From positions 1 through 22,259 of the IMG/VR virus record IMGVR_UViG_3300035698_003757: a stretch of 22,259 nt of DNA; one strand, given 5' to 3'. Position numbers and translations under genes: made by a program. Below are positions 1-6,714 of this stretch, piece by piece. The notes under the pieces were generated by a model. The model searched no databases and was not told the DNA's origin. It worked only from the letters and a program-made list of their open reading frames with translations. The first letter of the stretch is position 1, and the number at the start of each line of letters is the position of its first letter. The stretch is from a virus.

Positions 1-2630
1 AATTTATTTTCAGCCATAGTGCGTTCTTTGCCTTTTAAACCTTTTTTATTAGAAACCCTCCGTGCTATCTGCCCTACAGCTGCGTCGTACGCTATGGCAT
101 TTGCCCATGCGTCCAAAGCTCTAAGAGCGTTAGTTGGTGGCGTTACGAACTTACCTATTTTCCTGACAGTAGCATTTGGACTTCTACTGAAAGCACCTAT
201 AGAAGAACTCATTTCTTGCGCCCATTTAGTTTCAAACTCTTGTATTTTGCCTGTCCGTATGACTTGACCGGCTGCTTTACGTCCGCGTTTGAATCCAGAT
301 TTATACCCAAGTAGCATGGGGACTATCTCGTTCAGGTATCTCGACCTCGGTTTTCCGGTTAGTTTAGAGTACGGCATATCAATAGCCGCTGTCATCAAGC
401 TATGAGGCACTTGGTACATAGACCATAGTGTATTACCAACCGTATTCACAACATGAGTCGGCGGGCCTGAAAGTATAGCGTTATACCAATACTCTAAAGC
501 ATAATCAGAAAGTTTAGGATTACCAAGACGCTTAATGAATGTTTTCATTTCCATAGGGTTGGACGTATCAAGCGCTTTAAATTCTTTAAGTTCTCTCTCG
601 TTCAGCCCTCGTTTTAACTTAACATAAGCCGACGCCATAGCCCTAACAGAAACCTCTTTCTTTTGTGCATTTAAGTCTCTACCCGCTTCACTCGCCACTC
701 TATTTAAAGGCTCCCATATCTCTTTATTAAATTTATCAAACTCGGCATTAAATTTTTCTGGTGTTTTTTTTAAAACATCACTAAGCCTGTCAATAGAAGC
801 AACCTCTATCTTACGCATAGCGTCCTTCTCTACCACATTTAGTTTCTCCCCCGCTTGTGATTTTTTTAAAACTGCATCTGTGGCTATTTTATTTAATAAT
901 AATTCTTCACTTAAAACATCAAGCTCTTCCCATGTCTGTATTTTTTTCTTAGAACCCTTCGCAATCTCAGTCTGAAATTCCTTAAACTCTCTCGGTACAT
1001 TTTGCTTCTCAAGATTAATAGATTTAGCATACTTTTTAAGCTCAGTAGTTTTCTCTCCTAATAAAGCTGCTACTTTAGGGTCTATTTTTAAATCAATAAG
1101 ATATTCTTCAACCGTTTTGTTTACCCTTTGGGCATTACGCTTAAATACTTTTATATCCTTAACCAAACGACCATACGCTTCTGTTTGCCTTATGGTACGC
1201 GCAGCATTGCCTATTTCTCCACGTTCGCCTAATAGGGCATTAACGTCGCTTAAGGTGTCTTTAATGGTGCGTTGTTTAATGTCTCCCTTATCAAGTTTAG
1301 CTTCCATAACAGAAACTTGGCTTTTATCAAAAGCGGCATAGTCTATTTTCCCAGTTGTATGTTTTATAGCAAGCCCATCATGCCCTTTTTCTTTTGCCTC
1401 TTTAACTTTAGTGAGTTCTTTTTTCCTATCCCAAAGAGTTTCTTTGATATTTACTTCCATAGGATTTTTAATATCAAATTTAAGCTTGTAAATATCCCCC
1501 TTCATTTCTTTTATAGTTTCAGGTGGTTTCCTATATGGGTAATGAGATTCTACTATATTTGCAAATTGACCTGCTGTTTCTTTTTCAGTTGTGCCCCAAG
1601 ATAAACCATCTTTATTTGTAAACTCAGTTAATCCTTTTTTACTTCTTCCTTGATAGACGGTTATCGGTTTTTTTGTTTTCTTCGGTTCTTCTTTAAATAT
1701 TTCTTTATATTCATCAACTTTTGTTTTATATTCAGTCCCAGCTTTTAGACTTTCTTCTTCTCTTGCAAGTCTTTTTATTGACTTACCTATAACCTTATTC
1801 TTAGCTCGCCGAATATTAATCTCGTTCATCTTTTTTCGTTTGTACTCAATGCCCTCTGGGGTCTGCAAATATCCTTCGAGTTCTTCTGTGCCTTTGTCCA
1901 ACAGGCTTTTTGCTTCTGCTTCTGCTGCGGCTTTCTTCTCGCCTTTAAGTTTCTTTGAAGCCTCAAGCATCTTTCCTGATTTTTTAATACTTGTTTTCCA
2001 TGTAGCGTGTGCGCCACCAAGAACACCGATTTCAAGAATAGAAACAAAAAAATTATGTGCATTAGGGGAAGTTTCTTTATTAATCCAAGGCTCAACCACA
2101 GCATCTAAGCCTTTATGTAATTTCTCAAAACCCTTACCTACAAGTTCTGTACTTGCTTTACCAGACTTAGATTTCGGTGGTTCAACAACCCCACCGAGAG
2201 ATGATATGTACTGAGCTACTTTATTGCCCATTGCCTCTTGTTCCTCTTTAGTCTTAGCGTCATCAAATCCGAGAGCTTTTTGAGCCCGTTTTACAAGTTC
2301 AAGAGGTTTTTCTATCGGCGTATCTTTAGCTAATTTCTCAATAGCATTTTGTATTTTAGATCCTGCAATAGCCCCGTACTGTCCTATTATCGCCGGAAGG
2401 TACGTAGCCACCCCCACACCCAAAGTTTTAGTAGTTTCGTAAGTACCGATAGCAACGTCTTTAACTGTATCACCAATGGTCTCAGGTGGTTTCCACTGAG
2501 CCGCTGCCGTATCAAATGCGTCTTGCTCTTGTTCAGGCGGTTGCCACTGAGCCGCTGCCGTATCAAATGCGTCTTGCTCTTGTTCAGGCGGTTGCCATTG
2601 CTCCGCAAATGTATCAAATAAATCGGTCAT
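1..2630 (-). CDS. Large ejection (internal virion) protein with ADP-ribosyltransferase-like domain, 3' end outside window
   Basis: One uninterrupted frame of 876 codons starts at ATG 2630 and runs off the left edge. The start overlaps the previous stop (TAATG). Position after the gp7-like and coiled-coil genes matches the gp16-type ejection protein of P22-like phages, delivered into the cell with DNA. Visible parts: tandem 17-aa repeats rich in WQPPEQEQDAFD (residues about 1-50); a Gly/Ala-rich, possibly membrane-active stretch (about 65-90); Lys/Glu-rich helices; an ART-PolyVal-like domain at about 320-445 (VYQGRS, GLSWGTTEKETAGQFA, DIKNPMEV, GHDGLAI, DYAAFDKSQV); more coiled coil; then a segment at about 712-735 with LSGPPTHVVNTVGNT, typical of large phage polyvalent or ejection proteins. 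The usual YHGT is YQGR here, so the activity is uncertain. Phage identity is confident; the enzymatic role is inference. Confidence 0.8.
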   Translation of the reverse strand, partial: MTDLFDTFAEQWQPPEQEQDAFDTAAAQWQPPEQEQDAFDTAAAQWKPPETIGDTVKDVAIGTYETTKTLGVGVATYLPAIIGQYGAIAGSKIQNAIEKLAKDTPIEKPLELVKRAQKALGFDDAKTKEEQEAMGNKVAQYISSLGGVVEPPKSKSGKASTELVGKGFEKLHKGLDAVVEPWINKETSPNAHNFFVSILEIGVLGGAHATWKTSIKKSGKMLEASKKLKGEKKAAAEAEAKSLLDKGTEELEGYLQTPEGIEYKRKKMNEINIRRAKNKVIGKSIKRLAREEESLKAGTEYKTKVDEYKEIFKEEPKKTKKPITVYQGRSKKGLTEFTNKDGLSWGTTEKETAGQFANIVESHYPYRKPPETIKEMKGDIYKLKFDIKNPMEVNIKETLWDRKKELTKVKEAKEKGHDGLAIKHTTGKIDYAAFDKSQVSVMEAKLDKGDIKQRTIKDTLSDVNALLGERGEIGNAARTIRQTEAYGRLVKDIKVFKRNAQRVNKTVEEYLIDLKIDPKVAALLGEKTTELKKYAKSINLEKQNVPREFKEFQTEIAKGSKKKIQTWEELDVLSEELLLNKIATDAVLKKSQAGEKLNVVEKDAMRKIEVASIDRLSDVLKKTPEKFNAEFDKFNKEIWEPLNRVASEAGRDLNAQKKEVSVRAMASAYVKLKRGLNERELKEFKALDTSNPMEMKTFIKRLGNPKLSDYALEYWYNAILSGPPTHVVNTVGNTLWSMYQVPHSLMTAAIDMPYSKLTGKPRSRYLNEIVPMLLGYKSGFKRGRKAAGQVIRTGKIQEFETKWAQEMSSSIGAFSRSPNATVRKIGKFVTPPTNALRALDAWANAIAYDAAVGQIARRVSNKKGLKGKERTMAENK
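2493..2630 (-). repeat. 51-bp tandem repeat coding 17-aa units at the N-terminus of the ejection protein
   Basis: Two 51-bp units (2493-2543 and 2544-2594) are identical by eye, and a third diverged, incomplete unit reaches the start codon. They encode repeats of the form DTAAAQWQPPEQEQDAF. The period is a multiple of three, so copy number can change without breaking the frame. Confidence 0.9.
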
Positions 2631-3574
2631 TACCAATTATACCCTCTTTCTTCAGCTAACTTTTTTGCAGCTTGTAAGTCACCGTTAGTCTCATCCATAA
2701 AACCTAACACAATCTCTTGATTTATGGGCTTCTCTGCTGGTGAAGTTTCCTCCTCCTGTACTGGTAGAACCTCCTCCTCCCCCTCTGGTACCATCCCCCC
2801 TCGGTTGACGGGATTAGCATTAGGTCCTAAGTCCGGCACTTCTGGTTCAACCCCTATCGCCCTGTTAACTATCTCTGTAGCTTTATCGTATGACCTAAGC
2901 GCCGTTCGTGGCATAAAGTCCCTATCCCCCCATCTCTTAGTAAGTCTGTCCAAAGTCTTTTGTGCATTTGAAATAGTGTCTTTAATTTCAGTAGCCGCTT
3001 TTTTAACCTCAGCAGCTTTGACTTTAAGCTCTTCCCCTTTCTCTTTAGCCCTCTGTTTAATAATAGCCGCACGCCCCTCTGAGGTCATTTTAGAATAATT
3101 ACCCACGGCTTTACTCTTCCACGCTTCAAATTCCAGTCCAGACATTTTAGGGACTTTACTTATATCAGGATACGCACCTTTTGGAACATGACCGGTTTCT
3201 GTACCATAGTTTATTAAATCCGGAATAGACTCTTTAGTGGAGCCAGGCAAAAAGCTATAAAAATTGTCCATAACTGTCTTAACATTCTTTTGCTCTTTAG
3301 CTATAAGATTAGCTTTATCCATAGCCCCCGCAGTCTCATTTTTAATTATAGCTGCTTTATTCTTTAACTCCGCGCTCTCTACCCCCGCTTCCATCATCGC
3401 ATTTTTAGCATGTATCACATTATAATCAGGGGCTATAGCGCCGACCCTCTCAGTTTTAGGTGCAATAGTTCTGCCTCTTGGCATTGATATCCGAGTACTA
3501 CCGCCACCATGAGACTTATTGTATGCCAATCGTGCGCTCAGTCCCGCTTGCATAGCTCCAACATAATCTACCAT
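2630..3574 (-). CDS. Putative ejection / internal virion protein (gp20 position)
   Basis: The protein has 314 aa from the ATG at 3574, which overlaps the stop of the upstream gene (TAATG) and has a GGGGG-rich ribosome site just before it. A longer GTG start at 3598 is possible but adds only eight residues inside the upstream gene. The middle (roughly residues 60-235) is Lys/Ala/Glu-rich and strongly predicted coiled coil, followed by an acidic Pro/Glu linker and a short C-terminal helix ending LAEERGYNW, a tail motif I associate with internal phage proteins. It lies between the gp7-like and the giant ejection gene and is coupled to both. By position it corresponds to P22 gp20, but I see no sequence proof of that; function is inferred from context. 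Confidence 0.65.
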   Translation of the reverse strand: MVDYVGAMQAGLSARLAYNKSHGGGSTRISMPRGRTIAPKTERVGAIAPDYNVIHAKNAMMEAGVESAELKNKAAIIKNETAGAMDKANLIAKEQKNVKTVMDNFYSFLPGSTKESIPDLINYGTETGHVPKGAYPDISKVPKMSGLEFEAWKSKAVGNYSKMTSEGRAAIIKQRAKEKGEELKVKAAEVKKAATEIKDTISNAQKTLDRLTKRWGDRDFMPRTALRSYDKATEIVNRAIGVEPEVPDLGPNANPVNRGGMVPEGEEEVLPVQEEETSPAEKPINQEIVLGFMDETNGDLQAAKKLAEERGYNW

Positions 3575-4398
3575 TAGAATTGATCCCCCTGTTTCCACGC
3601 TTGATACGCGTAATCTCGTTCATTCGCAGCTTGATCCGCGTCATTCCATATGTTAGTCGCGTTCATGTCACCCTCATATGTGGCACTGGCACCGTAATTT
3701 CGTTCATTTCCTATCTGCTGATTACCGGCAAATCTATTTTGAGCAGAGTCTCTTGCCCCTTGCATAGAGTACCCAGCCATTTTATCAGCAGCACCTAAGC
3801 CCTGACCTGATAAGTTTTGTAATGGGTTAAGAGAATCATAGTACCTATTTAGGAATTTATCATACTCATTGGAAGCATAGTCCTGAGAATACCGTGCTGT
3901 ACCCTTTAAAGCTGCGCCACTTAGCACTCCACCACGTGCCGCTGCTGATCGTTCAAGAGCCTTCTGCCCCTCTTTAAGTCGAAATTGGTATCCAGGACCT
4001 TCTTTAAAATCACCCGGGCCATCGGAAATTTTCTTCTGTAGTTGACCGAGTGCATCTAAACCAGCTTGCCTCCATGGATTAACATCCGACCTCGCTTGAG
4101 CTGTAGCAGCCGTTGTATCTGCTTGTGCATCAACCATACTCTGTTGATACATTTTAATATTTTCATCTGACGCCGCACGTCTTTTAGCAGCTGCTGCTTT
4201 TGAGGAGTCTGCTGCTTTTCGAGCTGCTTTTTTAGCTCTACCCGCCGCTTTACGCTGTGTGGATTTAGAATCTTTACGCGCTTTAGCTAACTGCGCTCTT
4301 TTCGCTTGGAGTTTCCTATAAGAATCCCCAGGCCAACCGTGTCCCGGTATATGCTGGCTCTCAAGGTCTGATATTTCTTGTTCTAATTTTGTTGTCAT
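3574..4398 (-). CDS. DNA transfer / ejection protein, P22 gp7-like
   Basis: The protein has 274 aa. Residues about 30-85 are a Lys/Ala/Arg-rich helical region. A Gln/Ala-rich region then leads into the recognisable block NPWRQAGLDALGQL, PGYQFRLKEGQKALERSAAARGG and GTARYSQDYASNEYDKFLNRY. This 'W..AG..AL..L ... F....G..AL.RSAAARGG..SG' pattern is typical of phage DNA-transfer proteins of the gp7 group, which leave the virion to help DNA cross the envelope. The N-terminus starts MTTKLEQEISDLE at ATG 4398, which touches the stop of the upstream gene (ATGA-type overlap). The downstream ejection gene starts on its stop codon. Family assignment is fairly sure; the exact role in this phage is inferred. 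Confidence 0.82.
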   Translation of the reverse strand: MTTKLEQEISDLESQHIPGHGWPGDSYRKLQAKRAQLAKARKDSKSTQRKAAGRAKKAARKAADSSKAAAAKRRAASDENIKMYQQSMVDAQADTTAATAQARSDVNPWRQAGLDALGQLQKKISDGPGDFKEGPGYQFRLKEGQKALERSAAARGGVLSGAALKGTARYSQDYASNEYDKFLNRYYDSLNPLQNLSGQGLGAADKMAGYSMQGARDSAQNRFAGNQQIGNERNYGASATYEGDMNATNIWNDADQAANERDYAYQAWKQGDQF

Positions 4399-4736
4399 TA
4401 TGCCACCTCATACCCGGAAATTCTACAACCAATTTTATAAGTAGTAGATGCTACCATTGATATAAACCCCTCTGCTTCTAATTCATGATTTTCCATACTG
4501 TCACAAACCCAAGTTTCACCAGGTGCTAACGCTTTTTCTTTTACAATCCTATTAGCATAACCACTTATCATTCCGGATGAAACTAAATTTATAGTTACCG
4601 TTACCACCGCCGTATGATCGTTTACAAAGGTGACTTTTTTTATTACAGCCCTTGTGCTCTCTGGTACTGTATAGTACGTAGCTACCGCATCCGTAATTCC
4701 TACTCCTGCTACCATTTCTTTTAGCAATGTCGTCAT
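4398..4736 (-). CDS. Small virion structural protein (beta-sandwich-like), unknown role
   Basis: The 112-aa protein MTTLLKEMVAGVG... has alternating beta-strand character, with segments such as RAVIKKVTFVNDHTAVVTVTI and a conserved-looking LAPGETWVCDS turn. These are typical of small Ig-like virion proteins in this type of phage, but no named family can be assigned. It starts two bases after the duplicated hub domain ends, and its stop overlaps the gp7-like start. It occupies the place where P22 has gp26/gp14, yet nothing in it looks like a trimeric needle. No Shine-Dalgarno is obvious; the leader just before ATG (TTTTAAAT) is copied from the preceding gene junction, so translation probably depends on coupling. 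Confidence 0.7.
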   Translation of the reverse strand: MTTLLKEMVAGVGITDAVATYYTVPESTRAVIKKVTFVNDHTAVVTVTINLVSSGMISGYANRIVKEKALAPGETWVCDSMENHELEAEGFISMVASTTYKIGCRISGYEVA

Positions 4737-4738
4737 AT

Positions 4739-5200
4739 TTAAAACCTACACTTTCTTAGTATACTGTACGCTCCTATCAAAACCACTTTAACAGGCGCAG
4801 AAATTGTTAATTCATATATCCGGTTTCTACTCTTACCGAGTGACCTCCATATAGCCCGTATCCCTCGTTCCCCATATTCCCCTATGCTAACTGCTTCTCC
4901 GGTACTAAAGGTATTACCACCATCATTAGACCATTTAAGTGTAGCTTCAGGAGCAGTACCCCCAGAGAGACCTACTCCAGCTTCAAATTCTATTTCAATT
5001 TTACTATGAAGGACATTATTTTTTTCATTATTAATTATCTGAGTCCGACGTACTCTCGTAATCGCGTCCCCATTGTCAGTGTAGGTATCCATATTAAGCG
5101 CATACAATTTACCATTAGCTTTATCGCCTATTATGGTTTTACCATTAAATTGGATACCACCAGTTATACCCGTCGCACCCCTATGTCGCCCTTGTGCCAT
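4739..5200 (-). CDS. Free-standing duplicate of the gp10-type hub C-terminal domain
   Basis: The 153-aa protein begins MAQGRHR and corresponds along its whole length to residues 354-503 of the preceding gene product; by eye about 108 of 150 aligned residues are identical. Shared blocks include LYALNMDTYTD, AITRxRRTQI, PEATLKWS, AIWRSLGKSR and YELTISAPVK. In P22-type phages this domain (nxDgxT/W-type beta sandwich following the propeller) is the C-terminal part of the gp10 hub protein. Even the gene junction is duplicated: both copies end KCRF, TAA, AT, then ATG of the next gene. No Shine-Dalgarno is visible. It may assemble with the truncated hub protein from 6711-8792. Duplication is seen directly; the role is inference. 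Confidence 0.8.
   Translation of the reverse strand: MAQGRHRGATGITGGIQFNGKTIIGDKANGKLYALNMDTYTDNGDAITRVRRTQIINNEKNNVLHSKIEIEFEAGVGLSGGTAPEATLKWSNDGGNTFSTGEAVSIGEYGERGIRAIWRSLGKSRNRIYELTISAPVKVVLIGAYSILRKCRF
4742..5194 (-). repeat. Duplicated gp10 C-terminal domain, copy 2
   Basis: This is the second copy, carried by the stand-alone 153-aa gene. One extra residue is present in the loop after IIGD. Differences are spread along the domain, so the duplication is not brand new. Confidence 0.85.
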
Positions 5201-5202
5201 AT

Positions 5203-6714
5203 TTAAAATCTACACTTTTTTAGTATACTATAAGCACCTATTATAATAATCTTAACAGGCGCAGAAATTGTTAATTCATATATTCTATCCCTACTTTTAC
5301 CAAGCGACCTCCATATGGCTCTTACTCCCCAATCATCATACTCACCTATACTCGTCGTTTCTCCATCACTAAATGTGTCACCATTATCATCTGACCATTT
5401 AAGCGTTGCCTCCGGGTCATCCCCCCCAGAAATACCTACTCCCGCTTCAAATTCTACTTCAATTCTATTATGTAGTATATTAATCTCATCATCACCAACA
5501 ATCTGTGTTCTTCGTATTCTTGTAATTGCCTCCCCTCCGTCAGTATATGTATCCATGTTAAGCGCATATAACACACCGACATTATCGCCTATTACGGTTT
5601 TCTCATTAAAAAGTACACCACCATCTATACCTACTATGCCCCTGTGCCGTCCTTGAGAGGGAGCATATAGCATAATGGAGTGCTTCCCTCCTATCCCCTG
5701 AGCCACACTGTTAACCTTCCATGTGCCAACTTGTGTTAGTGTGGTTCTGTCGACTTCATCACCTAATCCTAATTGACCATAGTAATTACGCCCAGTTGCC
5801 CATAATGTTCCATCAGTCTTAACCGCCATTGTATGCTGATGCACACAAGACACTATATCCCACACCGACAAACTGCCAACCTGTGTAAACTCAAGTACCT
5901 TAGTGGTTCCACCAAGTCCTAACTGCCCGTACGTACCACTCCCAGTAACCCATAGAGTACCGTCAGTCTTAGTAGCCATAGTGCATGTAATACCACAAGA
6001 AACTGACGCCCACGTTGTTAGCGCACCAACTTGTGTTAGTGTGGTTCTCTCAACTTCGTCACCTAACCCTAATCTTCCATCCGTACCCTCCCCCGTAGCC
6101 CACAATGTACCATCAGTCTTAATTGCCATTGTATGCAAATCACCACAAGCAACAGAGCTCCAGGTTGTTAGCGCACCAACTTGTGTGAATTCCAGCCTAT
6201 CAGCACCCCCACCTAACCCTAATTGCCCTGAACTATCTCGACCAGTAGCCCATAATGTACCGTCGGTTCTAATTGCCATTGTGGATAATGACCCACAAGA
6301 GACCGAAGCCCATTCAGATGACGCTCCAGCTTGAGTAAATGAGTATTTAGTATATAGGTCACCGACTCCTAATTGACCATAGCCATTAGCGCCTGTAGCC
6401 CATATAGTACCGTCCGTTTGTATAGCTACTGAGTGATAATACCCACAAGCAACAGCACTATAGGTTGCCACTACGCTAACTATTGTAAACTCTTTTAACG
6501 TAAAAGCACCCGAGATACCTAATTGTCCATCAAGGTTCCATCCAGTAGCCCATAGTTTACCATCGGATTTAATAGCCATAGAATATAGCTCACCAATTGC
6601 AATATAACTCCACGTTGCCAACGTTCCCGCTTGAGTGAATTCAGTTTTGCTAAGCTTGTCTCCAATACCTAATTGCCCAACAGAACCGGAACCAGTACCC
6701 CATAACGTAGTCAT
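5203..6714 (-). CDS. RCC1-repeat beta-propeller fused to gp10-type hub C-terminal domain
   Basis: The protein has 503 aa from ATG 6714, which overlaps the stop of the upstream hub gene (ATGA) and has GGAAGAG six bases upstream; an ATG at 6729 would add five residues. Residues 1-353 contain seven ~50-aa RCC1 repeats with the motif LWATG....GQLGLGD ... W..V.CG..HTMAIKTDGT, enough for one closed seven-bladed propeller. Residues 354-503 (QGRHR to KCRF) are the gp10-type C-terminal hub domain. In homologous hub proteins I would expect QGRHR to follow the WHEW motif that ends the upstream gene, so the propeller seems to have been inserted at, and to have split, the hub gene. The propeller may be an exposed binding domain on the tail; that is inference. 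Confidence 0.85.
   Translation of the reverse strand: MTTLWGTGSGSVGQLGIGDKLSKTEFTQAGTLATWSYIAIGELYSMAIKSDGKLWATGWNLDGQLGISGAFTLKEFTIVSVVATYSAVACGYYHSVAIQTDGTIWATGANGYGQLGVGDLYTKYSFTQAGASSEWASVSCGSLSTMAIRTDGTLWATGRDSSGQLGLGGGADRLEFTQVGALTTWSSVACGDLHTMAIKTDGTLWATGEGTDGRLGLGDEVERTTLTQVGALTTWASVSCGITCTMATKTDGTLWVTGSGTYGQLGLGGTTKVLEFTQVGSLSVWDIVSCVHQHTMAVKTDGTLWATGRNYYGQLGLGDEVDRTTLTQVGTWKVNSVAQGIGGKHSIMLYAPSQGRHRGIVGIDGGVLFNEKTVIGDNVGVLYALNMDTYTDGGEAITRIRRTQIVGDDEINILHNRIEVEFEAGVGISGGDDPEATLKWSDDNGDTFSDGETTSIGEYDDWGVRAIWRSLGKSRDRIYELTISAPVKIIIIGAYSILKKCRF
5206..5655 (-). repeat. Duplicated gp10 C-terminal domain, copy 1
   Basis: This segment is paralogous to 4742-5194, about 70% identical at protein level by eye. 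It includes the same 3' end and gene junction (TGTAGATTTTAAATATG against TGTAGGTTTTAAATATG). Confidence 0.85.
5656..6714 (-). repeat. Seven tandem RCC1-type repeats (~150 bp period)
   Basis: The DNA encoding residues 1-353 of the fusion protein is made of seven units of about 150 bp. The best-conserved part of each codes TMAIKTDGTLWATG and GQLGLGD. Several units share long runs at nucleotide level (for example the stretches around 5740 and 6040), which points to recent internal duplication or gene conversion. Confidence 0.85.

Noticed and set aside
2493-2594. CRISPR-like direct repeats
   Set aside because: The repeats are in tandem without spacers and keep the reading frame of a protein.
1117-2621. 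Several plus-strand and short minus-strand frames of 74-124 codons at the left end
   Set aside because: The minus-strand frame from 2630 to the window edge is continuous and carries recognisable domains, so the others are shadows.
5903-6334. A 143-codon plus-strand frame
   Set aside because: It mirrors the RCC1 repeats on the opposite strand (periodic NVPSVLIAIV pattern) and has no independent evidence.
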